Shown: in pieces, positions 53,436 through 64,000 of the stretch
Layout of the letters: each line of letters opens with the position of its first letter
How positions within the stretch are numbered: the first letter of the stretch is position 1
Assembly: GCF_001422445.1 (NCBI RefSeq)
Contig: NZ_LMNA01000028.1
Span: 114,274-178,273, forward strand
DNA from: Pseudorhodoferax sp. Leaf274
GTDB lineage: Bacteria > Pseudomonadota > Gammaproteobacteria > Burkholderiales > Burkholderiaceae_C
Reading direction: 5' to 3'
DNA: 64,000 bases
Made by a program: the position numbers and the translations under genes
Notes under the pieces: generated by a model
Told to the model about the DNA's origin: nothing
Database searches by the model: none
What the model saw: only the letters and a program-made list of their open reading frames with translations

Positions 53436-55232
53436 ATGCGATTTCTGTGGCTCTGGTTGGCATTCGCGGCGTGTGCGCCGGCCTGGGGAGCCCACGCTTA
53501 CGCGCAGTTCGGCGACATCAAGTACGGACCGGACTTCAGCCACTTCTCCTATGTGAATCCTGAGGCGCCCAAGGGCGGCGAGATCCGCATGGTGCCGCCG
53601 ACGCGGCCGACCAATTTCGACAAGTTCAATCCGTTCACGCTGAAGGGCACGGCGCCCTACGGCATCGGCGGGCTGCTGTTCGAAAGCCTGCTGACCGGCA
53701 ACATGGAGGAGCCGACCACGGCCTATGGCCTGTTGGCCGAAGACGTGGAGGTGGCGGCCGACAAGCTCTCGGCCACGTTCCGCATCAACCCCAAGGCGCG
53801 CTTTCACGACGGCTCGCCGGTGCAGGCGGCCGACGTGGTGCATTCGTACGAGATGCTGGTCGGCAAGCTCGCGGCGCCGCAGTACCGCGTGATCTACGCC
53901 GAGGTGAAGCGCGTGCGCGCGCTGTCCGAGCGCGAGGTGCGTTTCGAGTTCGCCAATCCCAACGCCGAGCTACCGCTGGTGGTGGGCGGCATGGCGGTGT
54001 TCAGCCGCCACTGGGGTGGCGGCAAGCCCTTCGACCAGATCACGACCGATGTGCCGATCGCGTCCGGCCCCTACAAGATCGCCAACCCGCGCCTGGGCCG
54101 CGACATCACCTACCAGCGCGACCCGGCGTACTGGGGCAGGGACCTCGCGGTGCGGCGCGGCCAGTTCAACTTCGACCGCATCGTCTACAAGATCTACCTG
54201 GACGAGACGGCGCGTTTCGAAGGGCTCAAGGCCGGCGAGATCGACTTCATGCGCGAGTTCACCTCGCGCAACTGGGCACGGCAGTACTACGGCCCGCAGT
54301 TCGACCGCGGCGACCTGGTCAAGCGCGCGTTCGAGAACCGCAACCCGGGCGACTTCCAGGGCTTCGTGTTCAACCTGCGCAAGGACAAGTTCAAGGATGT
54401 GCGCGTGCGCCAGGCCATCGGGCTGGCCTACGACTTCGAATGGCTCAACCGCCAGATGTTCTACAACCTGTACCAGCGCGTGCAGGGCTGGTTTCCGAAC
54501 AGCGAGTTCCACGCCGATGGCCTGCCCGGGCCGGACGAGCTGGCGCTGATGGAGCCGCTGCGCGCCAAGCTGCGGCCCGAGACCTTCGGCCCCGCGCTGG
54601 TCTCGCCCAGCACCGCGCCGCCGGGCAGCCTGCGTGAGAACCTGCGCCAGGCCCAGCGGCTGCTGGCCGAGGCGGGCTGGACCTACCGCGATGGCGCGCT
54701 GCGCAACGCCAAGGGCGAGCCGTTCACCATCGAGCTGCTGAACGACCAGCCGGGGCTGATCCGCGTGATCACGCCGCTGCAGGGCAGCCTGCGCAAGCTC
54801 GGCATCGAGATGACGTTCCGCACGGTCGATTTCTCGCTCTCGCAGCAGCGCATGGACGGCTTCGACTTCGAGATGACGACGATCCGCCTGCCGGGCACGT
54901 CTGCGCCGGGCGGCGAACTCATCGAGCGCTTCGGCTCCGAGGCGGCCAAGACCAATGGCTCTTCCAACATCTGGGGCATCGCCGATCCGGGTGTGGACGC
55001 GATCGTGGCCAAGGTGGTGGCCGCCACCACGCGGCCCGAGCTGGCCACCGCCATGCGCGTGCTCGACCGCGTGCTTTCCTACGGTTACTACACGATCCCG
55101 CAGTACTACGGCAGCCCGTTCCTGATCGGCTACTGGCCCAAGCGCTTCGTGCTGCCCGAGACCATCCCGCCCTACTACGATGCCGGCACCTGGGCCGCGT
55201 CGACCTGGTGGGCGTCCGAAACCAACAAGTGA
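53436..55232 (+). CDS. yejA: ABC transporter periplasmic oligopeptide-binding protein
   Basis: 598-residue family 5 solute-binding protein with a Sec signal ([21 protein letters not shown]). The YejA pattern is visible: [10 protein letters not shown]-like ([18 protein letters not shown]), [17 protein letters not shown], and [22 protein letters not shown]. It binds peptides and, by family, some peptide antibiotics of the microcin C type. ATG 53436 is chosen as the start of the signal peptide. First gene of a yejABEF operon. Confidence 0.95.
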   Translation: MRFLWLWLAFAACAPAWGAHAYAQFGDIKYGPDFSHFSYVNPEAPKGGEIRMVPPTRPTNFDKFNPFTLKGTAPYGIGGLLFESLLTGNMEEPTTAYGLLAEDVEVAADKLSATFRINPKARFHDGSPVQAADVVHSYEMLVGKLAAPQYRVIYAEVKRVRALSEREVRFEFANPNAELPLVVGGMAVFSRHWGGGKPFDQITTDVPIASGPYKIANPRLGRDITYQRDPAYWGRDLAVRRGQFNFDRIVYKIYLDETARFEGLKAGEIDFMREFTSRNWARQYYGPQFDRGDLVKRAFENRNPGDFQGFVFNLRKDKFKDVRVRQAIGLAYDFEWLNRQMFYNLYQRVQGWFPNSEFHADGLPGPDELALMEPLRAKLRPETFGPALVSPSTAPPGSLRENLRQAQRLLAEAGWTYRDGALRNAKGEPFTIELLNDQPGLIRVITPLQGSLRKLGIEMTFRTVDFSLSQQRMDGFDFEMTTIRLPGTSAPGGELIERFGSEAAKTNGSSNIWGIADPGVDAIVAKVVAATTRPELATAMRVLDRVLSYGYYTIPQYYGSPFLIGYWPKRFVLPETIPPYYDAGTWAASTWWASETNK

Positions 55233-55247
55233 GCGAGGCGACGACGC

Positions 55248-56282
55248 GTGGCAGCCTATATCTTCAAGCGTCTATTGCTGATGCTGCCCACGCTGTTCGG
55301 CGTGTTGCTGTTGACCTTCGTGGTGATCCAGTTCGTGCCGGGCGGGCCGGTGGAGCAGATGGTGTCGCAGCTGCAGGGGCGCGATTCCGGCGGCGAGGGT
55401 GCAGCCGCCAGCGGCGCCGGCTACCGCGGCCGCCAGGGCCTGGACCCCAAGCGCATCGAGGAGATCAAGGCCTTCTACGGCTTTGACAAGCCGGCGCCCG
55501 AGCGCTTCTGGCAGATGCTCAAGTCCTTCGCGCGGTTCGATTTGGGCCAGAGCTTCTACCAGCGCAAGGGCGTCTGGGAACTCATCAAGGAGAAGATGCC
55601 GGTGTCCATCAGCCTGGGCTTGTGGACCTTCTTCATCAGCTACCTCATCGCCGTGCCGCTGGGCGTGGCCAAGGCCGTGCGCGCGGGCTCGCGCTTCGAT
55701 TTCCTGACGACGCTGGTCGTGCTGGTGGGCTATGCGATCCCCGGGTTCGTGCTGGGCGTGGCGCTGCTGGTGGTCTTCGGCGGGCAGCTGCAGTGGTTCC
55801 CGCTGCGCGGGCTGGTCTCGTCGAACTGGGAGCAGCTGTCATGGGGGGCGCGCATCGTCGACTACCTCTGGCACATCACGCTGCCGGTGACGGCCATGGT
55901 GCTGGGCAGCTTCGCCGTGACGGCCATGCTGACCAAGAACTCGTTCCTGGAAGAGATCCGCAAGCAGTACGTGCTGACGGCCCGCGCCAAGGGCCTGGAC
56001 GAGCGCCGCGTGCTGTGGAAGCACGTGTTCCGCAACGCGCTGATCCCCATCATCACGGGCTTTCCGGCGGCCTTCATCGGCGCGTTCTTCACGGGTTCGC
56101 TGCTGATCGAGACGCTGTTCTCGCTCGACGGTCTGGGACTGCTGAGCTATGAGAGCGTGATCCGGCGCGACTACCCGGTGGTGCTGGGCACCTTGTTCTT
56201 CTTCACGCTGATCGGGCTCGTGACCAAGCTGATCAGCGACCTGTCCTATGTGCTGGTCGATCCACGGGTGAAATTTGACTAG
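55248..56282 (+). CDS. yejB: peptide ABC transporter permease
   Basis: 344 residues, GTG start 15 bp after yejA. The first membrane helix is KRLLLMLPTLFGVLLLTFVVIQFVPGG. The insertion after it (Gln-rich and Gly/Ala-rich, about 42-68) is typical of YejB. The BPD_transp_1 domain has the EAA-like loop EEIRKQYVLTARAKGLDERRVLWKHVFRNALIP. It forms the channel with YejE. Confidence 0.95.
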   Translation: MAAYIFKRLLLMLPTLFGVLLLTFVVIQFVPGGPVEQMVSQLQGRDSGGEGAAASGAGYRGRQGLDPKRIEEIKAFYGFDKPAPERFWQMLKSFARFDLGQSFYQRKGVWELIKEKMPVSISLGLWTFFISYLIAVPLGVAKAVRAGSRFDFLTTLVVLVGYAIPGFVLGVALLVVFGGQLQWFPLRGLVSSNWEQLSWGARIVDYLWHITLPVTAMVLGSFAVTAMLTKNSFLEEIRKQYVLTARAKGLDERRVLWKHVFRNALIPIITGFPAAFIGAFFTGSLLIETLFSLDGLGLLSYESVIRRDYPVVLGTLFFFTLIGLVTKLISDLSYVLVDPRVKFD

Positions 56283-56289
56283 CAGCACC

Positions 56290-57363
56290 ATGCCCCCCAC
56301 GGCAGCGGCGCCAGCGCCGGTGCCGGCGCCCGAACCGCGCCACCTCTCGCCTGGCCGCCGCGCCTGGCAACGCTTTCGCCGCAACAAGCTGGGTTTCTAC
56401 AGCCTGGTGATCTTCTGCACGCTGGTGGTGCTGAGCCTGTTCGCCGAGGTGCTGTCCACCGACAAGCCGCTCGTCGTGCGCTACGAGGGCCAGACCTACT
56501 TCCCGATCTGGCAGGACCACTCGGAGAAGGTGTTCGGCGGCGACTTCGAGAGCCCGGCCGACTACCTGGACCCCTTCATCCGCGAACGCATCACGGGCGG
56601 CGGCAACTGGGCCGTCTATGCGCCCAACCCCTACGGCCCACGCACGCTGAACTACTTCGCCAGCAAGCCCAACCCGGCCGCACCGTCGACCGAGAACTTC
56701 TTCGGCACCGACGACCGCGGCCGCGACCTGCTGGCCCAGCTGATCTATGGATTCCGCGTGAGCGTGCTGTTCGCGCTGGCGCTGACCGCGATCGGCGTGG
56801 TGCTGGGCATCGTCACCGGCGCCATCCAGGGCTACTTCGGCGGCAGGACGGACCTGGCGTTCCAGCGCTTCATCGAGATCTGGGGCTCCATGCCCGAGCT
56901 GTACCTGCTCATCATCTTCAGCGCCATCTTCGCGCCCAGCGTGTCGCTGCTGCTGGTGCTGCTCTCGCTGTTCGGCTGGATGGGGCTGTCGGACTACGTG
57001 CGGGCCGAGTTCCTGCGCAATCGGCAGATGGACTATGTGCGCTCGGCGCGCGCGCTGGGCGTGTCCAGCGTGCAGATCATGTGGCGCCACATCCTGCCCA
57101 ACTCCATGGTGCCGGTCGTGACCTTCCTGCCCTTTCGCATGAGCGCGGCCATTCTCGCGCTGACCTCGCTCGACTTCCTGGGCCTGGGCGTGCCGCCCGG
57201 CACGCCCTCGCTGGGCGAGCTGCTGAGCCAGGGCAAGGCCAACATCGACGCCTGGTGGATCTCCATGTGCACCTTCGGCGTGCTGGTGCTCACGCTGCTG
57301 CTGCTCACCTTCATGGGCGACGCGCTGCGCGATGCGCTCGATCCGCGAAAGGCCGAGAAATGA
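56290..57363 (+). CDS. yejE: peptide ABC transporter permease
   Basis: 357 residues. A Pro/Ala-rich N-terminus precedes FRRNKLGFYSLVIFCTLVVLSLF, a YejE-type periplasmic insertion (PIWQDHSEKVFGGDF, PNPYGPRTLNYF), FFGTDDRGRDLLAQLIYGFRVSV and the coupling loop RNRQMDYVRSARALGVSS. ATG 56290 is 7 bp after the yejB stop; a TTG at 56275 would overlap it. Partner of YejB. Confidence 0.95.
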   Translation: MPPTAAAPAPVPAPEPRHLSPGRRAWQRFRRNKLGFYSLVIFCTLVVLSLFAEVLSTDKPLVVRYEGQTYFPIWQDHSEKVFGGDFESPADYLDPFIRERITGGGNWAVYAPNPYGPRTLNYFASKPNPAAPSTENFFGTDDRGRDLLAQLIYGFRVSVLFALALTAIGVVLGIVTGAIQGYFGGRTDLAFQRFIEIWGSMPELYLLIIFSAIFAPSVSLLLVLLSLFGWMGLSDYVRAEFLRNRQMDYVRSARALGVSSVQIMWRHILPNSMVPVVTFLPFRMSAAILALTSLDFLGLGVPPGTPSLGELLSQGKANIDAWWISMCTFGVLVLTLLLLTFMGDALRDALDPRKAEK

Positions 57364-57436
57364 GCGCCGTGCCGGGCCGTTCCGAACAAGCCCGCTCCCG
57401 CCTGGCGGGACAGGCCGCAGTCAGAAGGGTGCGCCG

Positions 57437-59071
<1,635 letters not shown>

Positions 59072-59093
59072 AATGCGCGCTTCACGACCAAAT

Positions 59094-59122
59094 GGGCGGG
59101 TAGCTACCGGCCCTTTTTTTTT
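59094..59122 (+). terminator. strong intrinsic terminator between yejF and rimP
   Basis: GGGCGGGTAGCTACCGGCCC folds into a near-perfect hairpin (one internal G-G mismatch) followed by nine Ts. It ends the yej operon. Because a promoter-like element lies just upstream, it could also act as an early leader attenuator for rimP-nusA-infB. Confidence 0.85.
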
Positions 59123-59231
59123 GGCCGCTTGATTTTGGGGATTGACGCAGGCACATAGGGCAAGTAGGCGCTTGTGCCTGGTTTGCGTCGATCGCGTTGT
59201 TGGTGTCGGTTGTTTGGGTTGAAGGAGAGCC

Positions 59232-59831
59232 GTGGCATTGCAGGAGCTGGTGACCAAGACTGTCGAAGGTCTGGGATACGACTTGGTGGAGATCGAGCGC
59301 TCCGCTGGCGGCTTGCTGCGCATCACGATCGACCATCCCTGGGTGCCGGGTACCGGCAAGGGCGCCGAGCAGTTCATCACGGTGGAAGACTGCGAGAAGG
59401 TCACGCGCCAGCTGCAATTCGGCCTGGAGGTCGAGGGCGTGGAGTACCGCCGGCTCGAGGTGTCCTCGCCCGGCATCGACCGCCCGCTGCGCAAGGAAGC
59501 CGATTTCCAGCGCTTCGCCGGCGAGCTGGTCGACCTGACGCTCAAGGCCCCGCTGGGTGCCGCGGCGGGTGGCCAGGTGGCGCCGACCCGCAAGAAGTTC
59601 CGCGGCCGCCTCGAGCGTGCCGAAGCCGTGCAGGCCGATGCGCCGGCGCAGTGGCAACTGCTGTGGAGCGAGGAGCCGCCCGCACCCAAGCCCGGGCAGA
59701 AGCCCTCGCGCAAGAAGCTCGACCTGCCGGTGCATGTGCTGGGCTTCACGCTGGACGAACTGCGCGACGCCCGCTTGGCGCCGGTGGTGAATTTCAAGGG
59801 CCGCGGCAACAGCGCGGCCACCGAAGAATGA
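59232..59831 (+). CDS. rimP: ribosome maturation factor
   Basis: 199-residue 30S assembly factor, first gene of the conserved rimP-nusA-infB operon. GTG start with GAAGGAGA just upstream. Core blocks: GYDLVEIERSAGGLLRITID, ITVEDCEKVTRQL, LEVSSPGIDRPLRKEADFQRFAG. It is longer than the usual 150 residues because of a betaproteobacterial insertion of about 45 residues (around 115-160, with PAPKPGQKPSRKK) in the C-terminal SH3-like domain. Confidence 0.96.
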   Translation: MALQELVTKTVEGLGYDLVEIERSAGGLLRITIDHPWVPGTGKGAEQFITVEDCEKVTRQLQFGLEVEGVEYRRLEVSSPGIDRPLRKEADFQRFAGELVDLTLKAPLGAAAGGQVAPTRKKFRGRLERAEAVQADAPAQWQLLWSEEPPAPKPGQKPSRKKLDLPVHVLGFTLDELRDARLAPVVNFKGRGNSAATEE

Positions 59832-59885
59832 AGGGACGCCCCAGGATGTCCCCGCAACGAATGAAGACTGCAGGAGAAGCATGAC

Positions 59886-61382
59886 ATGAACCGCGAAATG
59901 CTGATGTTGGTCGACGCGATCTCGCGCGAGAAGAACGTGGAGCGCGATGTCGTGTTCGGCGCGGTCGAGGCCGCCCTGGCCCAGGCCACCAAGAAGCTGT
60001 ACCAGGGCGAAGTGGACATCCGCGTGGCCGTGGACCGCGACAGCGGCGTCTACGAGACGTTCCGCCGCTGGCTGGTGGTGCCCGATTCCGCCGGCCTGCA
60101 GAACCCCGAGGCCGAGGAGCTGTTCTCCGACGTCAAGGAAGACATCGCCGACATCGAAGAGGGCGACTACATCGAGAAGCCCGTCGAGTCGGTGCCGATC
60201 GGCCGCATCGGCGCCATGGCCGCCAAGCAGGTGATCCTGCAGAAGATCCGTGACGCCGAGCGCGAGATGCTGCTCAACGACTTCATGAGCCGCGGCGACA
60301 AGATCTTCGTCGGCACCGTCAAGCGCATGGACAAGGGCGACATCATCGTCGAGAGCGGCCGCGTCGAAGGCCGGCTGCGCCGTAGCGAGATGATCCCCAA
60401 GGAAAACCTGCGCACGGGCGACCGCGTGCGGGCCATGATCATGGAGGTCGACCTCACGCTGCGCGGCGCGCCCATCATCCTGTCGCGCTCCTCGCCGGCC
60501 TACATGGTCGAGCTGTTCCGCCAGGAGGTGCCCGAGATCGAGCAGGGCCTGCTGGAGATCAAGTCCTGCGCCCGTGATTCGGGTTCGCGCGCCAAGATCG
60601 CCGTGGTCTCGCACGACAAGCGCGTCGACCCGATCGGCACCTGCGTCGGCGTGCGCGGCACCCGTGTGAACGCGGTCACCAACGAGCTGGCCGGCGAGCG
60701 CGTGGACATCGTGCTGTGGAGCGAAGACCCCGCGCAGTTCGTGATCGGCGCGCTGGCCCCGGCCAACGTCTCGTCCATCGTGGTGGACGAAGAGCGCCAC
60801 GCCATGGACGTGGTGGTCGACGAGGAGAACCTCGCGATCGCGATCGGCCGTGGCGGCCAGAACGTGCGCCTGGCAGCCGAGTTGACCGGCTGGAAGATCA
60901 ACATCATGGATGCCGCCGAATCGGCGCAAAAGCAGGCCGAGGAGACCGACTCCAGCCGCAAGCTGTTCATGGAAAAGCTCGATGTGGACGAAGAGATCGC
61001 CGACATCCTGATCAGCGAGGGATTCACCAGCCTCGAAGAAGTCGCCTACGTGCCGCTGCAGGAAATGCTGGAGATCGAGTCCTTCGACGAAGAGACCGTC
61101 ACCGAGCTGCGCTCGCGCGCCAAGGATGCCCTGCTTACCATGGAAATCGCCAAGGAAGAAGGCGCCGAAGGGGTGTCGCAGAACCTGCGCGACCTCGAAG
61201 GCCTGTCGGCCGAGACGATCGACAAGCTCCAAGCGAATGGGGTGAACACCCGCGACGATCTGGCCGATCTGGCCGTCGACGAACTCACAGATATCACAGG
61301 CCAGTCCGCGGACGAGGCCACGGCCCTGATCATGAAAGCGCGCGAGCACTGGTTCTCCAGCGATGCCGCTTCGCATGAGTAA
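59886..61382 (+). CDS. nusA: transcription termination/antitermination factor NusA
   Basis: 498 residues, full length. N-terminal RNA-polymerase-binding domain (1-130), S1 domain ([22 protein letters not shown]), KH1 and KH2 domains ([38 protein letters not shown]), and two C-terminal acidic repeats (about 360-490) that bind the alpha C-terminal domain or N protein. ATG 59886 is 54 bp after rimP with AGGAGAAGC upstream. Confidence 0.98.
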   Translation: MNREMLMLVDAISREKNVERDVVFGAVEAALAQATKKLYQGEVDIRVAVDRDSGVYETFRRWLVVPDSAGLQNPEAEELFSDVKEDIADIEEGDYIEKPVESVPIGRIGAMAAKQVILQKIRDAEREMLLNDFMSRGDKIFVGTVKRMDKGDIIVESGRVEGRLRRSEMIPKENLRTGDRVRAMIMEVDLTLRGAPIILSRSSPAYMVELFRQEVPEIEQGLLEIKSCARDSGSRAKIAVVSHDKRVDPIGTCVGVRGTRVNAVTNELAGERVDIVLWSEDPAQFVIGALAPANVSSIVVDEERHAMDVVVDEENLAIAIGRGGQNVRLAAELTGWKINIMDAAESAQKQAEETDSSRKLFMEKLDVDEEIADILISEGFTSLEEVAYVPLQEMLEIESFDEETVTELRSRAKDALLTMEIAKEEGAEGVSQNLRDLEGLSAETIDKLQANGVNTRDDLADLAVDELTDITGQSADEATALIMKAREHWFSSDAASHE

Positions 61383-61406
61383 TGGCTATGAAAGGTTGCG
61401 CAGTAC

Positions 61407-64000
61407 ATGTCCACCACCACCGTCGCTGAATTCGCCTCCGAACTGAAGAAGCCCGCAGAAACCCTGCTGGAACAGCTCAAGGGAGCTGGCGTCTCCAAAT
61501 CCTCCTCGGCCGACACCCTGTCCGAGACCGACAAGCAAAAGCTGTTGAGCTACCTGCAGGCCAGCCATGGCACGCAGAGCGCCGACCGCAAGAAGATCAC
61601 GCTGGTCAAGAAGTCGACCACCGAGATCAAGCAGGCCGACGCCTCGGGCCGTGCGCGCACGATCCAGGTGGAGGTGCGCAAGAAGCGCACCTTCATCAAG
61701 CGCGACGATGCCGCCGAAGGCGAGGTGCAGGCCGAAGGCAGCGAGGAAGCCGAACGCGCCGCCGAGCGCGAGGAAGCCGAACTCGCCCGCCGCGAGGAAG
61801 AAGCCCGCCAGCAGGCCGAAGCCCTGCGCCGCCAGGAAGAAGAACTGGCCGAGCAGCGCCGCCGGCGCGAGGAACAGGAGCGCCGCGACCGCGAAGCCGC
61901 CGAGAAGGCCGAGCGCGAAGCCGCCGCCGCGGCTGCCGCGGCCGAAGCCGCGCGCAAGAGTGCGCAGCAGGCCCAGGCTCAGGCGCAGGCTGACGCCGCC
62001 CGCGCGGCCGAGGCCAAGGCCACCGGGCCGGCCACCGCAGCCCCTGCGGCTGCCGCACCGGCCGCTGCTGCCCCGGCACCCGCTGCAGCCCCCACACCTG
62101 CCGCAGTGGCACAGGCCGACAAGGCCGCCGCCGCTGCTGCCGCTTCCAAGGCCCGTGCCGAGGAAGAAGCCGCCCGCGCCAACGAACTGGCCGAGCGCCG
62201 CCGCAAGGCCGAGGCCGAGGCGGCAGCCATCCGCTCCATGATGGCCGCGCCCAAGAAGGTGCTGGTCGCCAAGAAGGAAGAACCCAAGCCCGTCGCCAAG
62301 CCGGCCGAAGCCGCCAAGCCTGGCGTCAAGGGCACGCTGCACAAGCCCACCACGCCTGGCGCTCGCCCGGCGGTGGGTGCGCGCCCGGGTGCACCGGCGC
62401 CAGCCGCGCCCGGCGGTGCCGGCAAGGAAATCAAGTCGGCCAAGACGTCTTCCGCCTGGGCCGGCGATCCGGCCAAGAAGAAGGCCATTCCCACGCGCGG
62501 CGATTCCAGCGGCGGTGTGGGCCGTGGCAACTGGCGCAGCGGCCCGCGTGGCCGCCGTGGCGACAGCCGCGACCAGCGCGACGACCATGGCCAGTCGGCT
62601 CCGGCCGAGGCGCGCATCCTCGAGGTGCACGTGCCCGAGACCATCACGGTGGCCGAGCTCGCACACAAGATGTCGATCAAGGCCTCCGAGGTCATCAAGC
62701 ACCTGATCAAGCTGGGCCAGATGGTCACCATCAACCAGCCGCTGGACCAGGACACGGCCATGATCGTGGTCGAGGAAATGGGCCACAAGGCCGTCGTGGC
62801 CGCGCTGGATGATCCCGAAGCCTTCACCGAAGACGAAGTGCAGGGCGCGCAGGCCGAAGCGCTGCCGCGCGCACCGGTGGTCACCGTCATGGGCCACGTG
62901 GACCACGGCAAGACCTCGCTGCTGGACCGCATCCGCACCACCAAGGTGGCGGCGGGCGAAGCCGGCGGCATCACGCAGCACATCGGCGCCTACCACGTCG
63001 ACACGCCGCGCGGCATGGTGACCTTCCTGGACACCCCGGGCCACGAGGCCTTCACGGCCATGCGTGCCCGCGGTGCGCAGGCCACCGACATCGTGATCCT
63101 GGTGGTGGCCGCCGACGACGGCGTCATGCCCCAGACCAAGGAAGCCATCAAGCACGCCAAGGCGGCAGGCGTTCCCATCGTGGTGGCGATCAACAAGATC
63201 GACAAGCCCGAAGCCAACAGCGAGCGCGTCAAGAGCGAGTTGGTGGCCGAGCAGGTCGTGCCCGAAGAATTCGGCGGCGATTCGCCGTTCGTCGAAGTCT
63301 CGGCCAAGACCGGCAAGGGCATCGACGACCTGCTGGAACAGGTGCTGCTGCAGGCCGAAGTGCTGGAACTCAAGGCGCCGGTGCAAGCCGCGGCCAAGGG
63401 CCTGGTCATCGAAGCCCAGCTGGACAAGGGCCGCGGCCCGGTCGCCACGGTGCTGGTGCAGTCCGGCACGTTGCGGATCGGCGACGTGGTGCTGGCCGGC
63501 TCGACCTCGGGCCGCGTGCGCGCCATGCTGGACGAAGACGGCCGCCCCTCCAAGGAAGCCGGTCCCTCGATCCCGGTCGAGATCCAGGGCCTCACCGAAG
63601 TGCCGCAGGCCGGCGACGAGTTCATGGTCATGGCCGACGAGCGCCGTGCCCGCGAGATCGCCACCTACCGCGCCGGCAAGTTCCGCAACACCAAGCTGGC
63701 CAAGCAGCAGGCCGCCAAGCTGGAGAACATGTTCTCCGACATGACGGCGGGCGAGGTCAAGACGCTGCCCATCATCCTCAAGGCCGATGTGCAGGGTTCG
63801 CAGGAAGCGCTGGCGCAGTCGCTGCTCAAGCTCTCGACCGACGAGGTCAAGGTGCAGCTGGTCTATACCGGCGTGGGCGGCATCAGCGAGTCGGACATCA
63901 ACCTGGCCATCGCCTCCAAGGCCGTGGTCATCGGCTTCAACGTGCGTGCCGACGTCGGTGCGCGCAAGCTGGCCGAAGGCAACGGTGTCGACCTCAAGTA
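61407..64000 (+). CDS. infB: translation initiation factor IF-2, 3' end off window
   Basis: 864 codons visible. The N-terminal IF2_N domain ([22 protein letters not shown], 1-50) is followed by a long charged and Ala/Pro-rich linker (about 90-400, many Glu/Arg heptads, then Ala-Pro repeats) typical of beta/gammaproteobacteria. A second IF2_N-like module is at about 408-460. The GTPase domain has [24 protein letters not shown] and NKIDKP, followed by domains II and III. The gene is intact up to base 64000; about 80-100 residues are missing. Confidence 0.97.
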   Translation, partial: MSTTTVAEFASELKKPAETLLEQLKGAGVSKSSSADTLSETDKQKLLSYLQASHGTQSADRKKITLVKKSTTEIKQADASGRARTIQVEVRKKRTFIKRDDAAEGEVQAEGSEEAERAAEREEAELARREEEARQQAEALRRQEEELAEQRRRREEQERRDREAAEKAEREAAAAAAAAEAARKSAQQAQAQAQADAARAAEAKATGPATAAPAAAAPAAAAPAPAAAPTPAAVAQADKAAAAAAASKARAEEEAARANELAERRRKAEAEAAAIRSMMAAPKKVLVAKKEEPKPVAKPAEAAKPGVKGTLHKPTTPGARPAVGARPGAPAPAAPGGAGKEIKSAKTSSAWAGDPAKKKAIPTRGDSSGGVGRGNWRSGPRGRRGDSRDQRDDHGQSAPAEARILEVHVPETITVAELAHKMSIKASEVIKHLIKLGQMVTINQPLDQDTAMIVVEEMGHKAVVAALDDPEAFTEDEVQGAQAEALPRAPVVTVMGHVDHGKTSLLDRIRTTKVAAGEAGGITQHIGAYHVDTPRGMVTFLDTPGHEAFTAMRARGAQATDIVILVVAADDGVMPQTKEAIKHAKAAGVPIVVAINKIDKPEANSERVKSELVAEQVVPEEFGGDSPFVEVSAKTGKGIDDLLEQVLLQAEVLELKAPVQAAAKGLVIEAQLDKGRGPVATVLVQSGTLRIGDVVLAGSTSGRVRAMLDEDGRPSKEAGPSIPVEIQGLTEVPQAGDEFMVMADERRAREIATYRAGKFRNTKLAKQQAAKLENMFSDMTAGEVKTLPIILKADVQGSQEALAQSLLKLSTDEVKVQLVYTGVGGISESDINLAIASKAVVIGFNVRADVGARKLAEGNGVDLK

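Noticed and set aside
61670-62160. Repetitive Glu/Arg and Ala/Pro-rich coding stretch
   Set aside because: This is the normal low-complexity linker of betaproteobacterial IF-2 and not a separate repeat element.

Overview
This is a high-GC betaproteobacterial chromosome segment, most likely from a member of the Comamonadaceae (Acidovorax/Variovorax-like). The evidence is the uniformly GC-rich coding sequence, three Bug/TctC-type periplasmic binding proteins, a yejABEF transporter next to rimP-nusA-infB, and NADP isocitrate dehydrogenase beside a DUF192 protein. No genus is proven from the sequence alone.

Layout. 1-4507: the 5' part of a thiolase gene, a CadR/PbrR-type MerR regulator facing a His-rich heavy-metal P-type ATPase across a MerR-style promoter, and a LuxR regulator. 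4665-9698: DUF3237 protein, Bug protein, tannase/feruloyl esterase-like lipoprotein, TetR regulator and nitronate monooxygenase. 9756-17556: mixed chromosomal genes (acyltransferase, hemerythrin, a LysR/oxidoreductase pair, DUF192, icd, DJ-1/PfpI, DUF427) and one probable 34-residue membrane protein. 17790-40828: a 23-kb catabolic cluster. A leftward set carries an SDR, two iron-type alcohol dehydrogenases, an aldehyde dehydrogenase, a class III CoA-transferase and a Bug protein. A rightward set carries acyl-CoA dehydrogenase, 3-hydroxyacyl-CoA dehydrogenase, thiolase and a sugar-kinase-like phosphotransferase. An IclR regulator follows, then a nine-gene rightward operon with a Bug protein, a complete branched-chain-type ABC transporter, SDR, metallo-beta-lactamase lipoprotein and another iron alcohol dehydrogenase. 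An MDR oxidoreductase ends the cluster.

The central reading is that the acyl-CoA dehydrogenase and phosphotransferase are the two halves of eukaryotic ACAD10/ACAD11 as separate genes, and resemble LvaC/LvaA of levulinate catabolism. The cluster would then oxidise an alcohol or diol to a 4-hydroxy acid, activate it with CoA, phosphorylate the 4-hydroxyl, eliminate phosphate, and finish by beta-oxidation without a dedicated enoyl-CoA hydratase. A 19-bp palindrome, A(A/T)TTCC-N7-GGAA(A/T)T, lies in three intergenic regions of this cluster and is a good candidate IclR operator.

41370-47454: an accessory region of lower GC. An H-NS-like gene and a truncated ParB-like gene precede a 4.9-kb island integrated in tRNA-Ser(GGA). 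The island is bounded by a perfect 56-bp repeat of the tRNA 3' half (42487-42542 and 47363-47418). It carries an integrase whose N-terminal domain is detached, a second 5'-truncated integrase, a phage-tail-like gene, a HEPN-like gene, a SEC-C protein and a DUF2971 protein.

47479-64000: core chromosome. DUF2237, stomatin/NfeD pair, Orn/Lys/Arg decarboxylase, a periplasmic-type ATP-dependent DNA ligase overlapping fabI, yejABEF, and rimP-nusA-infB (infB runs off the window end).
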